64,000 bases of DNA from Sabellastarte sp. h YS-2021 (GCA_964017235.1 OZ024935.1:90643207-90707206), one strand, 5' to 3'; counted from the stretch's first letter, positions 23,300 to 36,805 are shown. Notes: generated by a model not told the origin, from the sequence alone. Numbers and translations: made by a program.

Positions 23300-26200
23300 C
23301 AAGGAAATTCTGCATTTCATAACCACTAAAAATTTAAAATCCTTAATTTATGAGCATTATGGTTTAAAGCATTATAATAATAAGTGGTCTTTGAAGGTTC
23401 TGATGATTTTTAAATTTTACGTTTCACAGATTTAACTTTATCATTTTAAAGCAAACAACAGTATTTCAATATTGATCAATCTGGCTTCCTGGATTTCAAA
23501 ATGAGATAAGAAGGGTGACACTTTCAAAATTTAAAATTGTTTCTGATATCTCGTAACATACTGTTTTTTCTCCAAAATGTTTTGTATTTTATGACAATTT
23601 CATATGAATATTCATATATAGCAAGACTTATTCAGAGATCTTTAAAGAAATATGATTACCTGCACAGTAATCTTGTCAGTTATTTGTCATTTTTTTTAAA
23701 TTTATTTTTTATTTTTGGAACAAGAGGCAGAAGCAGCTGCACTTTACACAACAATTCAACATGGTTTGATATGCAGTCAAATTACAGTCGTATATCGATA
23801 TTAAAACTGCAATTCAAGCCCAACACTTTTCATCAGTATGTTTTTAAATAGTCACAGAAAGAAATCAATTTGATTCTTTTTACATAAACAGAGTGTATTT
23901 TCTTTTGTCACACTACAATGCATAGAAATTATTCAATAAATTCCATAACACAGGATTGTCTCATATTATTTACACTAATATTTCCACAAAACATACAATT
24001 TTTGTCACAAATGTCTGAGATGTTGTTTCTGGAAACACAATTTACTTTCAATTAATTTGTTTCAAATTATTTCATTTTATACTGTAGTTCATATTTTATT
24101 TTCTAAAACGATACATAATGCTGTATTTGTAATACTGTTTTGGCTTCCACCACTTTTTCTTCTGAAAACTGATATTTCCTTTTTGAAACAAATAAAACGT
24201 CTTCATGAAATATTATAAGATAAGAAAGAGTGTTTTTTTTTTTCAAACTATGCAAACACAAGAAAATCCATAATTAATATTTATAACAATGTATGTATCT
24301 TAAAATCCCTTGCAATGTACAAACTTCTTTCACAAAAATACACATTGACCGAGTAAACAGTCAGAACACATTTTCCATTTTTGGGTGATAGCTACTTTAG
24401 CCAGACTCTGATTAATACCAACACTCTACCACCAAAATCTGTAAATCTGAGTGGCACCCTAAAACATGAATCTGACACATTACGCAAACAGCTACAGCAT
24501 CCCTTACAACTTAAGTGTATCTTTCCAATTATACGATCTATACCGATAGGCATTACATATACTGATAGGTTTTATATGTGATTATGTGCTTTATGACACG
24601 AAGGAGGAGGGTTTCTTAAAACCAGAAGGGATTTGGTGAAGGAAATATGGAAATAGGTCATTTACCATATTGATTGCACAATTTTTTCAGCTTGTAAAGA
24701 CTTCCGAATTTTATAAATACTACTTGTTGATTACATCTCCAGAATGGAGGATTTAACATTAACTGGATTTAAGTCAGATTACCCACACCACTTTGTTCAT
24801 TCGGTTACATGGATATTACAAAATCCCACCAGTGAATTATCACCATACTGCCAAAAACATTTAAAAAACAAAGATAACTAGGCCGAAAGGGGTTTCGGTC
24901 TACTAGTAAAGCCATCAGAGACACGAGTAGTGCCCTAAAGCGGTCACCTATCCCAGTACTAACATAGCCCATTTCTGCTTAACTTCAGTGAAGAGACAGA
25001 CACTCATATTGCTATGCCACAATTCATGAAAGTCCGTAGACAAAAAAAAGTGATCCCCAGGAGCACGAGCCTCGTTAGAGCTCACGCTTAAAAATACCAA
25101 GTCATCCTCTAAAATCACAAGATAATTTGCAGTTTATTATTCTCCCGTCTCTCCCCTTGAACAGGAGGGGCAAGTATATTGTAACCAGGTCTGTTTCTCT
25201 GTGTGTTCGTCCATGCACACAAACTAATTACCTTGGATGTGGATCATACTTTGAGTTCACACAAGGTGGGGGTCTATATAAAAACTCTGGAGATTCAGTC
25301 AAGATCTGGATCCAGACCATCGTTCAGGAGGGCTGAGCCACAGTTAGACCATACCTTGTGTAGAAATATGACCCAGATCTGGTGTACAGTTATGCAGACA
25401 GACAGACAGACAGACAGTCCAAATTACATTTTTCTTGAGTCCATGAGTTACCAAATCTCATGCCCCGATTTTCTATTTTGAGTCAGAGACATTCTACTCG
25501 CTGATTAGATGCATGGGAACACACACTCACAGCATTAGCACCTAATTTAGCATCTTGCCACAGAGTGTCATGTCCTGAATAAACGGGATGATTTAATACC
25601 CTCCAAACAAACCTTGCTATTAAATAAGTCTGAAGGGTCTTCACAGTTAATAAGTGACTAAGATTGAGACGGTGTAAGCCATGGTATTGACTGTACTGTA
25701 TGATCGTACATTTGCTCTCAGTTTTACCTTTTTAGTTAATTTTAGAGCTTGGTAAGTGCTAATTTCTGTGGGAATCATAAATATGTGGCAATCTCTTTTG
25801 TAGTAAACCGTCTTTCATCAACAATTTGTCATTATTTTTTCTGAGCAATTTGAAATAAGCAAAAAAATTTCAAGAAAAGTTTTTGTTTAATACAGTAAAT
25901 TATCATCTCAAACCATATTGCTGATGTCCATATAACCTTGAACTCACATTTAGGTTATTTTTGACATAATCAGGGTCGACAGATCCCTTTTATGGCAATA
26001 TTTATAAATGTTCTGATACTAAACAAGAAAAGAGCACCACATCTTCATAATATTATGCTACAAACATTTCATTTGTTGAATAATTAAAATTCCTTTATAA
26101 GTTATACAAGTACAGTTAAAGGCCCACATGTATCAGTGATAATATGATATGAGATGATCCAACAACACCCAACAACAAAGATGGATTTGGTGTATTGCAT

Positions 26201-27240
26201 AACTTGTCTTTTTGGTACCAAACTAACTATAACAGAATGTTGATATAAACATATTTTACTCAACTTTTTTTACACATACAAGCACGAAATGGTATAAGTT
26301 TATATTGTGAGGTCATAATTTTTAGCATGTGTCATTGTTAGTACATATGAGCCTTTATTTAAGTCAACTTAAACTAATTTGTGAGGCCAGACATTTAAAC
26401 GCACTCAAGTCTTAAATCTCAGGGCTTTTGTTTTAATTAAATATTTATTTGGAGACTTGACATTTTATCCACGGTCTCTATTCATTAAAGTGTCACCCTC
26501 CAACTTATATCAAGTTTTGGCTTATATCTAGGAAAGCTATGTCCAGTGCTTTTTGTCATTTAGTCACACAAAAGTTATATGAGAATATTATACAACATTG
26601 ACAGGTAAAATACATTTTTTTGACATTTTTCTTCCACCAAAGGTTTCTTCTGTAACTCAAAAGATGGGCAATAAACTCATGCCATAGAAAAAGTCTGCTG
26701 AGGATGCGGGTTCAAATCTTCAACCTGAACTTCAGTGGCAAGGTGATAGTTGCTTACCAATGCCTGGCAGTTTATAGAGCAGAATATTGACCCATTAGTA
26801 TTTACTAGTTTCCTGTGCCCTTTTTGAGACAGTGCTGATATAAATAAGTCTTGAGTGAGACTTTAGAATTTAGTTGGACAGGGCCTGCCCTATATAAACC
26901 ATTTTATCCAGTCCTCCAGCAATATATATCCATCAAGTTCAGGAGGATGGATAAACCACTTTACAACCAAAGGGACTTCATCTTTAGCAAATCCCAAAAG
27001 AACTCTCAATCTTCATTAATGCCGCCATATTTTTTTCTTCTTTTTTTTTTATTCCGGGAAAGCCTTTCTACCCAGTAAAGCATGTATAGTTAAAAAAATT
27101 TGACAAAAACAATGATCTTAAAAATTTTGATGAAAAATTTTAAAAAAAGATTTTATATAATTTTATTTCATATAAGTTTAATATAAGACATATTAAAAGA
27201 GAAAAATTTCAAAAGATTGTCAAGAGTCGTGGAAATTTTA
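23300..27240. other. Intronic DNA with microsatellite and repeat fragments
   Basis: A (GACA)n tract lies at 25396-25415, inside a fragment that shares 'gatctggatccagacc' words with the CCTCCGCC family. A plus-strand open stretch at 24404-24581 has an acceptor-like start but no downstream donor and lies inside the minus-strand gene. A B-box-like 'gcgggttcaaatc' at 26707 may be a SINE relic. Confidence 0.35.
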
Positions 27241-27805
27241 TGGTTGACTAATGCAGGTGTTCCACTGGGGCCAGTCTGTCAGTAACTATGCATTCCTGGA
27301 GAGACGGGACCAATGTTTACGAGGTTGGTTAGGGTCGGTTGTAGTTTCCCGGCCTGTCGGGGAGAGTCGATGAAATTTCAAACATGTTTGAAATTTCTAC
27401 GATCATTGCCGACCCTTGTATCTGACCCTAATTTCATCCACCTAGCAACAGGCCTGTCGGTAAACTTAACGGCCTGTCGGTTACACTTCCAGGCTTGTCT
27501 GTATCACTTCCAGGCTTGTCCTTATCACTTCCATGCTTATCATATCTGGAAGCTGGCTTGTCTTTTGCAACTTAGTACTACTCATTTGCAGTCCATATCC
27601 AGCATGATGCGAGGTAAAAATAAATATGATCAAAAATTATGTTATGAATAACACAAAACAGTGCAAGTGATCATAATTTCAAAATTAAGAGACAGAAAAG
27701 GTCCACATGTATGCTGTAAATAATTGAGAAACCTGAACAAGTGTTTTATTCGGTGACATAATAATCAAATTCTCAGCCTATTTCACCAGAGCAATTTAAA
27801 TAAAA

Positions 27806-28960
27806 GTTAACAAACTATTTGGATTCAATCACAAGATATTTCTTCTCACTGCAAAACCCATACGCAATTTCTGGGAAAAAAAGAGGATCAAGTGTCAACC
27901 AATCAACAAATCGAGAAAATTAGGTCAAGGACAGTTGAAAAACTATTTGGATCCCATCACATGATATTTATTCTCACTGTAAAAACCCATAAGCAATTTC
28001 TGCAAAAAAGAGGGATCAAGTGTCGACCAATCAACAAATCTGAAACTAGGTCAACAGTAAATATTTGGATCCCATCACGTGAGCACAACTGCAGGCTGTT
28101 TACCTTCACGTCCAGAAAAACATGCTTTCTCAGAGGCTCGAAATTATTTGGTATAAATGTTAGGGGGTAAATCGTTTGGCTTCGTGGGTATCGATATTGA
28201 ATGAAAAAATATTTCAATATCGGGCGATATCGGGGGGTTAATATTGTCTACCAAATAGTCCGAATTCGGGAAACCAAAAACGTTTTATTTTAGTGTATCC
28301 CGAACCGCTAACAGGAAGCAAAATTTAGCAAAACAAAACATTGCAGTTTTCATCAAAAACGCATTGAAAACTTCAAAAATGTGAGATAAAAGTGTACAAT
28401 TTCTTTAGATTTGGACTTTATATCAAATATTAACAGTGTAAGTTTACAGTTTTGCTTAAAATGGCAATATTGAAATATCTGTTTAGATCTCGATATCGGC
28501 AGTCCAGTTCCAAAACAATAAATATCGGCAATATCGATAAACGATTTACCCACTAATAAATGTGTAGAAAAATTGCTCAGAGGGACGGAATTTGAAGGGG
28601 TCCTTCCCAGAAGCTCGAAATTGGAGTATAAAAGGCAGCAACAAGTGGAAGGTTTTCATTGTCATGTGAGATATTGTCAGAAGCACATCTCCCTCTGCTT
28701 GTTTGAACAGGATATAACATTTTAAAAGAAAATTTCATATTTTAAGTGGCTTTTTCGTTCATAAGCTGAAACAGACATACATTGATTTATTTCTTATATA
28801 ATATTAAAGCAAAATACGTGAAAACTATAATTAAAATAACAAAAAAATAAATCTTGATGTTTTGGTCACATGATAGGATCCAAATATTCAGGCTTGACCT
28901 AGTTTAAGAATTGTTTATTGGTCGGCTCTTAATGATCCTCTTTTTCCCAAAAATTCATCA
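27806..28960. repeat. Internal direct and inverted repeats around 'ttggatcccatcac'
   Basis: Direct copies at about 27820, 27948 and 28070 ('atttggat.c.atcac..gatatt ... ggatcaagtgtc.accaatcaacaaatc') and an inverted copy at 28860-28960 ('cacatgataggatccaaatatt ... ttggtcggctc'). They bracket the hAT-like insertion at 28161 and suggest a second, nested inverted-repeat element. Confidence 0.6.
28161..28555 (-). mobile_element. hAT-like non-autonomous element with 8-bp TSD, copy 2
   Basis: 395 bp. Ends are TAGGGGGTAAATCGTTT and AAACGATTTACCCACTA. A perfect 8-bp duplication, ATAAATGT, lies at 28153-28160 and 28556-28563. The 8-bp duplication and TAG/CTA ends are the hAT superfamily signature. 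The same family is at 469-847 and, split in two, at 51852-54836. No transposase. Confidence 0.9.
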
Positions 28961-29300
28961 AAAAGTGTAATGACAATATCGACTGCAAGTCTGGTAGTGG
29001 GGTTCTGTATGTTTCTCCAGTCCTGTCTGTTTGTCAGTATGGCTTGTCGGGACCTGCTACGGCTTGTCTGTTAGGGTTTTAAGGCTTGTCATAGTACTTG
29101 CACGACTGGCCGTGTAATAAACGTCCCCGACCCTACGTCTTGTCAGGGTAGTCACCACGTCCTGCCTGTAAGTGTACAGTCCTGTCGGGGATTTCTTAAC
29201 TAACTCACCATTTTCGGGCCTTTTTTCTACGACCCTACGACTTTCACAACCGACCGTAGTCATAGGGTCGGATACAGGGTCGGCTCCAGTGGAACACCTG

Positions 29301-29884
29301 GGGCGGATTTCATGAAAGGTCTCAGACTTAGCCCAGTCTCAGGCTGAGCCACTGGCTTAAATCTGAGCCTTTTGGCTCAGCTAAGTCTTTGTCTCAAATG
29401 GTTTTCACAGAAGGGGTCTCAGTTGAGAACAAGCTTATCAAATAACCACAGTGGTTTTCTGTGTCATGTGACCATTTTTTGTAGTCAAAGTATTCTACTG
29501 ATGGCATATATGTTCCTTGTTTGACATAATATTTCTGGTTAAATACCATTTTGCAATGGGAAACCTTGTAAACATGTAAAAACACCCAAAGACTACTTCT
29601 GGGGGTTGTTTTATATACTTGTACCCTATTTTCAGCCATTTCAAATTTTGAAGTGAAGATAGAATTATGGCGGCCATATTTGAGCCTTTGTTTACAAAAC
29701 TTAAGCCCACTTTCAACCAGGCTCAACATTTGAGCCAGTGGCTCAGCCAAAGCTGAGACTGAGACCTTTTGTGAAATCCATTAAGGCTGAGCCCATGGGC
29801 TCAAGTAAAATGTTCCAATAATTTGAGACAAAAGTCTCAAGTTTGAGCCTGAGACCAGGCTAAGACCTTTCGTGAAATCCGCCC
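29301..29884. mobile_element. Fold-back MITE inserted in the TIR of the element at 27241
   Basis: Starts GGGCGGATTTCATGAAAGG and ends CCTTTCGTGAAATCCGCCC. The arms carry many 'ggctcag', 'ctgagac' and 'gtctca' words in both orientations. CTG is duplicated at 29298-29300 and 29885-29887, and removing the insert restores the outer TIR of the host element. A 3-bp target duplication fits PIF/Harbinger-like MITEs. A CTG target is not the usual TWA, so the superfamily is uncertain. Confidence 0.75.
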
Positions 29885-30158
29885 CTGCATTAGGTTCAAC
29901 CCATGTAGTTGGGTGTTACATTTTCCATGTGATAGTAAAAGATAGGTTTTATTTTGCAAAAAAAAATAAACCAGGTTTCATTTTGCAAAAAATAAATAAA
30001 CCACAGTTCACTTTTGACACAAATTTAAGACTGTCACAGTAAGATACATATGGTAAAACACCTGAAATTTGTTTTTGTGTGAAAATTTCCAAACTGAGGA
30101 AATTGTTGTAAAAAAGTCTGTACATAACAATGATAACGGCAAGAAGATGATAAATTGT

Positions 30159-30975
30159 TAGTGGTGGAACGATTCGACGAAAACTCGATTTCGAAACTCG
30201 AGTCCGCATTTTAGCAACTACATCGATCCCTATTGGAAACGTCGGCGACGAAAAAAAAAACAACGAAACCACGGAAGATGTTTTGAGTGGACGATAATAG
30301 AAATACTAGTTACTGGCTACAATGAAGGAATAATGCACACTAACTGGCTACAAGGTACAGTCTCAGAAACGTCAGCGGTAACTAAAGTGGTTTTAAATGG
30401 GCGATAATTGGGAATTTATGCAATCGCGGTACTTCGTTTTTATGTTTAATGTATGTTTAAATAGCATATCTTACTTATTTCTTGTCCAATTTTTATAATT
30501 TTTTCACCATTGTGTTCAGTTTGATTAGCTGTATTCTGTCACACGAGGATATTTTATGTTATTTCAACACATTTGTCACTATTTAGAAGTTTACATGTTA
30601 ATTATCATCTATGAAACTTAACTGCAAGTTGTGAAACGTCTTGACAATAAAGTGACAGAACTTACATCCATTTTATTCCAGAAAATAACTATTATAATAA
30701 CTATTTTCGTAAATGAATTAAAGATAGCACAGAACCACAGTACAACATATATATCATTAAAATATCAGGAAAGATTGATAGATTTATAAATTACCGACAG
30801 TTATTTCTACTGGAAACCAAGATCAATATTTGTAAATCCATCATTGACCGTATTTTTTATGGAAGAAATTTTGTAAAAATCCCTGTATGACTCAAAAATC
30901 GATTCGACTCGATTAATCATCTCTGGACTTTTCCGATTAATCGATTCGGATTTTCAAGTCCGATTCCCACCACTA
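30159..30975. mobile_element. hAT-like element with 8-bp TSD
   Basis: 817 bp. Left end TAGTGGTGGAACGATTCG, right end CGATTCCCACCACTA. A perfect TAAATTGT duplication is at 30151-30158 and 30976-30983. The subterminal parts are rich in 'cgattcga' and 'ctcgatt' words. No transposase ORF. A different family from the one at 28161. Confidence 0.88.
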
Positions 30976-31380
30976 TAAATTGTACACTTAGTTGAAATCG
31001 GCTTGACTTTTACCTTGTCTATCAAAACAGATAAGTCATACACGCAATTTTGATTTTAAAGAATTCTCATTTTTTTATTGGATCTGTAGGTATCTTACCA
31101 CACACCTCCTTAAAAACAACCAGAACTTCTTTATTTCTGGTCCAATTTTGAAAGTTTTTCAACCAGAATTTTTTCTAGTTTAAACAAGACTCGTATCTCA
31201 CCGTATATCAGATGTTACTGTATTAGTTTCTTAAGAGATCACCATTGGATGATTGTCACAGACGTTAAATTCTCATGTTTTTTAATAATACAATATTCTC
31301 TATCCATTCCAAGATAGCTCAAAGTGATATAACAAACATAGATATGTAAATTAATCCATATGATACCCTATGACACTCAC

Positions 31381-31765
31381 CTTCCCAACGAACACTGGTA
31401 GGTGTTCTATCTCCACGGTAACCAGCATACACGCCTCTCCGCTCAGATAGGTCTCCACTGGTTTGGTTTCTGGAATATGGCGATTTCACTTCCTGTTCAT
31501 GAGTCACCATATTATCACCCATATCTATACTACTGGCACTACCTTCTGTTGTCTCGTTTTCTAACGTGTCACTGCATTTGGGATAAGTCCTTGTGGGACT
31601 AGTAATCTGCTCAAACCACACATAACTATAACGTTTCTTTAGAGGGGCAAACACATCATCATCAGAGTGGTCATGTGACCAAGCTTTTCTCGTCGGTGGT
31701 ACATGGCTGGTTAATCTGGTATGTTTCCTTACATGGTTACTATGGTGATCTCGTTGAATACTCAT
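31381..31765 (-). CDS. Large coding exon of the minus-strand gene
   Basis: An open minus-strand frame ending at a strong donor (GGGAAG|GTGAGT, boundary 31381). The peptide contains HSDDDVFAPLKKRYSYVWFE, later SGDLSERRGVYAGYRGDR and TPTSVRWE. The highly charged, Ser/Thr-rich composition and 385-bp length make chance unlikely. The upper boundary is not settled: ATG at 31765-31763 directly follows an in-frame TAA, so the exon either begins with that Met (alternative start) or at an internal acceptor, for example after 'caacgag' (about 31750) or 'cgagaaaag' (about 31680). Either of these begins with two bases and fits the exon at 49781-49657. It ends with one base, matching the exon at 20448. Family not recognised. 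Confidence 0.7.
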
Positions 31766-33420
31766 TTAGAACATTAATGCATTCACTGATTCCCATATCC
31801 ATTTATCACAACCCCAATTTTTTTTAATGCACTTTTAAAAACAGCTTTTAGAAACACTCTATGATAACATCTACCTATTGACACCACTTTACAGTTTACA
31901 GGATTTTTTTCTGACTTTGAGATGTCAATACATTGTCAACGCGCCATAACAGGAATCTGATACCAAAGAATAAACATGCTAGAGTTTAAAAATCACAAAG
32001 TGCCGATACTTTTCACACATATCTCTTTGAAATCTCAGGAAGTTACTAATTTTGCTTTTATTGACTAATAACAGTGAGACTAAATTGAGGAGAATCCCAC
32101 AAAACAGAATAAATGTCCCTTTTTAAGTCACTTAAGTACTTTATATATTCTCCAAAAGAGACATTCAATTGATATTGCTGGATGAACAAAATAGTCATGC
32201 ATGTCCAGGACCTAGACTTTCTTGGTATTATATTACTAATTCACATAATATCACAAAGATTTAAAGTCTACAATCTCTATATGCAGATACAGTTTGCAAG
32301 TACCACTACAAGTCTCAATAAATAATCAACCAATCAATCGATCTGTCAAATTGTCAATCATCAATTCCTCCCTTCTTCCCGAAGTATGTTTATCCAGATT
32401 GTATTGCTTTTATTCATTTATACTGAAAATACATTTCACACTTAGTGTATATTTAACATCTTGCAACTTGTCATGCAAATATTTTTCTGTATCTCATCAA
32501 TAATATTTGTAAATCTGAATAAAAATACGAAGGTCCTACATCATGGCAATTGGCTCATTTCAACAAGAAAGTGTTTTTAAGACTGCGTTCAACCTTGACC
32601 TGAGCTTGTAATATGGTATATGTCAACAACCTTTGCTTGGCAACTCGGTTATGCCGGATCTACTATAGTGTCTCCACTATTTACAACGTTAATGAAGTTG
32701 CCCTTTCCGTGATACATACTTTCTCAAAAGCCTCTTCACATTTTCTTTGCATTTATCTTTTTTTACTATGTTTCAAATTTAAACAGAATAATTTTTTTTT
32801 AAAAAACATTTGCAACCAATTGTATTTCAGATACCACTTTTACAAAAATTGTCCTCTGCGATCCCCAATAGCAAATATGACATCACTTTGACTGTGAGTG
32901 CACACTTGTTCTGCACCAATGACTCTTATTGGGGATTTCCTGACATGGGAACTGTGTATCTTTTCACCTGTCCCAGGTACCGTGAAAGGTTGTTTTAATG
33001 GCTTAATTGCTTAATTGACACCTTGGTCAGCAATACAAGGGAGGATAGTGTGCACCTTATTTACTGACGTAGAGAGTATTTAAAAATAGCTATAAAGTAG
33101 GCCACTGTTGTATGATCTTCAGAAGTGAAGGGGTAGAGTTAGTATGTTTGTTAGTTTAAGATTTACAGTTTATGATTGAGATATTCAGAGATGTTCATAT
33201 ATATTTGTGATGAGCCAAATTCCAATTGTACACCAGTATTGATTAACTCACGTTCAAATGGGGCCCTCCTTTGTTGACAATATCTATCGATACGAAATTC
33301 TTGGAAAAATTGTTCATTTTAAAAGTCATTTCATATTAGCTTCTATCGTCATCAGTGTGGATCAGCAAAAATATTACCTTAGTTCAAACTTCATTATCAG
33401 ATCCTACCAATTATCATCTA
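31766..33420. other. Intronic DNA, no feature seen
   Basis: AT-rich, with no array or inverted element that I can support. Several 60-99 codon ORFs lack protein-like composition. Confidence 0.35.
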
Positions 33421-33424
33421 ACTT

Positions 33425-33565
33425 GGGGTTCAATGTCCTCTTTAAAAGCCAGGATCGTATTGGAACTGGTCCTTTTGCAATTAGCAGTTGTGGGAGTCAA
33501 ACCTATGCACTCAGCCAGAGGTGTCAACCTGTCATCAGATGTCAAACTAAGTGCTAGAAACTGGA
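33425..33565 (-). mobile_element. tRNA-derived SINE fragment, copy 2
   Basis: Minus-strand 'agaggtgtcaacc / tgggagtcaaacc' words and the 3' 'agccaggatcgtattgg' part match the copies at 5905, 43215 and 61860. Overlapping plus-strand ORFs of 78-99 codons are artefacts. Confidence 0.55.
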
Positions 33566-33698
33566 CCATACAGTACCTTCATCCTTATTGATGCAAAAAC
33601 ATGCACAGTAGTTTACAGAGATTGCTGTTTACTGGCTTATTAAAAACACCAAAATTTAAAAGGGCAGAATTGCAGATTCAGTAGAAATCTGTTAAATT

Positions 33699-34032
33699 GT
33701 AAAAATTTTATTGTAATTTAACTTTTTATAAGTTAAATACTTACCTTATCCTCACTAGTGCTTACCTGTTGGCGGGAGCAAACATGTACGACCAAACGAG
33801 AATATATTTAAAATAAATATTCTTGTTGGTAGCAGTATGTATACGCATGACCGCGCATGCGCGTGCACCGGAAGAACCCCGTTTAGCCTCACTTTATTTT
33901 GGGAGTCAATATAATATATTGTAAACCCCAAAATCTTTAAAATGTGGGGTTGGCAGGGTGGGAATCCGAATCTAGTGAGGATAAGGTAAGTATTTAACTT
34001 ATAAAAAGTTAAATTACAATAAAATTTTTACA
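33699..34032. mobile_element. MITE with about 60-bp terminal inverted repeats
   Basis: TGTAAAAATTTTATTG through 'cttaccttatcctcactag' at the left is repeated inverted at 33974-34032. The 200-bp interior includes 'cgcatgaccgcgcatgcgcg' and 'gtttagcctcacttt', which recur inverted at 40111-40160. Related to, but distinct from, the ends of the larger composite. Confidence 0.75.
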
Positions 34033-35394
34033 TTTTATTGCGTAAAATACCCTTACCTTATCCTCACTAGTGCTTGATTACAACCATACTGGTGGTGGGA
34101 TTTTTAATATTTTTGCCACCAAAAGCAGGTATAACCAAATGAAAAGTCAAAGTATACCTCTCAAGATAACTTGAGAGTACCAGACTATATTATGCAATAA
34201 AAGTAACTTAACAAATAACATTTAGTAGTTATATATGTAAGCACTACCTGGCAACCTCCCCAAAGGTGCCTTGGCCCTGCATGCATCTTTTAGTTCCAAT
34301 GTACTAATTTCAAACACACTTGTGGTGATAAGTACAAGAGTATGATAGGCATACTTAGCAACATAACAAAATAACCTATGTAGTTATATTCTGTTATTAA
34401 GTAAACTGGAACTGTCCAGAATATGTGTTGAAAAATTCCCACACCTTTGGAATTTTATAACACTAAATACCAATGTGTTCCCCAACCATGGACAGGTGCA
34501 TTGGTAATAACAGGAGATTGTGCTCCTCTATGTGGATAAGACCACCTATTAACCCATTCATTGGGCCTTCCCACCAGATCAGATGCTTTCCCAAAAACAG
34601 GAGCATGATTGGGAATTTCCAATGGGTTTTCAGGTACCACTAAAAGGTGTGATCTGGCCATTGGAACTCTACATATACATATAATTACCGTAATGTATAG
34701 TACAATACACAATTGTGAAAGAACCACATGGCGATACTATAGTTCCAAAGAATAGTCTGACCTCCATTAGACTTCCAAGTCACAAGTTAAAGTATAAACT
34801 GTGGAATGTGACCACCAGCCATAAAAGGAGCAATTTGAGCCTTGGCCATGGAAACATTCTAAGTTTCAAGGCCAAATATTTGATCATCTAGCAGAACTGT
34901 CTGCCTGTTGACATGGTAGCTCCTTGAATGCCTCCTGAAAAGTACATACATATACACACATGCATAGTATAACACATACTTCCACTATCTAAGATCTGAA
35001 ATATGTCAAGATAGAATCTTAGAGCTCTAAAAAGGGCAAAGGGTCATATCTTCAGTCAAGGAATGATGTAAACTAGCATAAAAGCAGGAATGAAAACCAG
35101 CTTGAACAATACTGTGACCATCTGAAGTTATCTGTTCACTGCTAGGAGTACTGGTGAAGGAGAAACTGTGAACTCCTTCCAGTTCTGTGTTCAATGATTT
35201 AAAAGTCCAAATACCCTCACCTCTCTAATATAATCTATCCGAGGCTAGGGTCATGGATTCAGATGATTGAAAAGAGACTTTGTCAAGACTAAGAATAAAC
35301 GAGACAAGTCCAAAAAGTGTAAAAGGTATAGCACCATCCTTTATTGTTACCACCTAAGAAACCACTATCAATCCATTTAGTCCATTACTATGGA

Positions 35395-35690
35395 TGATTT
35401 CAAAAATGAACTCAAATGAAAACCATCTATCAGTCTACTGAGTTCATAAGTATGAATGATTTCCACAGTGAACCCAACTGGAAACCATGTATCAGTCTAT
35501 TGAATTCATACCTTAAAGAATTACTTCCATAGTGAACCCAAATGAAAAACCATGTATCAGTCTATTGAATTCATACCTATGAATTACTTCCATAGTGAAC
35601 CCAAATGAAAAACCCATGTATCAGTCTATTGAGTTCATAACTATGAATGATTGCAGTAGTGAACCCAAATGATTAGCAATGACATCCCTG
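35395..35690. repeat. Minisatellite, 62-65 bp unit
   Basis: 'cagtctattga.ttcata' recurs at 35431, 35493, 35558 and 35622, each followed by 'gaatga/gaattacttccatagtgaaccca'. Four to five diverged units inside the composite element. Confidence 0.8.
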
Positions 35691-36805
35691 TATCATGTCA
35701 GTGTGGCAGAAACCAGAATTGCCTGTAAATCAAAGGCTCAAAATCTGCTATTGAGAAGAGTGGTGGCTATTGGAAGTCCAACTGAATCTCCATGCATCAG
35801 ATTCAAAATGAACTACCATGCCTTTTTTTTTTTTTTTTTTTGAAATATGGCAGGCCTTCGTGAATCCCTAGTTGATAGCTGTTCACAAAGATTCCTCTAT
35901 TCTGTAGGGCAAAAGTGGTTTTCAGAATAAGTCAATTAGGTCCCAAACTAACACAACCCTGGTCACCTTGGGGCTCCTGGTAATATGTAAGAAGTATAAT
36001 TCCCATTTTTTGTACCACCTCTGAAATGAGAAATACTCAACAGTAGGATACTCAATACATCTACCACCATTGTATTGCACTGCATTAGGGTATTAGACTG
36101 GTGAAATAAACACAGATAGTTTGTTCTTTATCTTTGAAACAAAGCTATCTAACCTTGCAGTGTGTCAAATTTGGCAAATAATGCGAAACTATGGGATGAA
36201 GAACATTCTGTTTGAATGGCTTATCCCTGTATGTATGGATGTTGATATCCCATTACGACAGCCCTAAATGTAGTGAGCCCTCACAATTTGTTGTGGGCTT
36301 ACAAAGGACCATTAGATGTCAGATACATATCTAATGAAAGGGTAAAATAAAACAACACTGTGCTATGCCGTTATCTGAAGTAAAACGGTGAATTTGAAAA
36401 CCCTTAACATCAGAAATGCAGCCCTCAGTATCCCCTGACAGTAGCCCTGGTTTCTGTGGCTGACTATATGACAGCAAACAGGTCTACCAAATGTGTTTTT
36501 TGACCCTCTATAGTTCAAAGTTCTGTAAGCTATGAACATGTCTGAAAGTGAAGAGATTGTGAATAATGCAATGGAATTTCCAAGCAACATTTATGTGAAG
36601 AATGTCCATTGGAACTGAATGTTCTAAGTTATAGATTTCTATAAATGACATGAGAATTATGGGAATGGCTAAAAACTTGTATGTACATCATCCATAAGCT
36701 TCTCCAATACCTCACTTTCCTTCTATGGGAACACTTCACCCTTGCCATGGATGAATTAGTAAGTGCTGTGATGGGATGAGTTCTGACATCCAAATACCAG
36801 ACTTC

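Larger units (their letters stand above)
27241..29897. mobile_element. Composite TIR element with subterminal GGCYTGTC repeats
   Basis: The left end ctaatgCAGGTGTTCCACTGG (27248 on) is matched inverted at the right by CCAGTGGAACACCTG (29286-29300), whose outermost part ('cattagg') resumes at 29888 after an inserted MITE. Both subterminal zones carry many copies of 'ggcctgtcgg' or 'ggcttgtc' (27352, 27450, 27470, 27493, 27513; 29042-29090) and 'gaccctac' words, as expected of transposase-binding clusters. No transposase remains. The 8-bp word outside the left TIR is not repeated on the right. Confidence 0.65.

Noticed and set aside
24404..24581. Plus-strand open frame after a 'ctactttag' acceptor
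   Set aside because: No start codon, donor or polyadenylation support, and it lies inside an intron of the minus-strand gene.
29394..29750. 118-codon minus-strand ORF
   Set aside because: It lies entirely within the fold-back MITE at 29301-29884.
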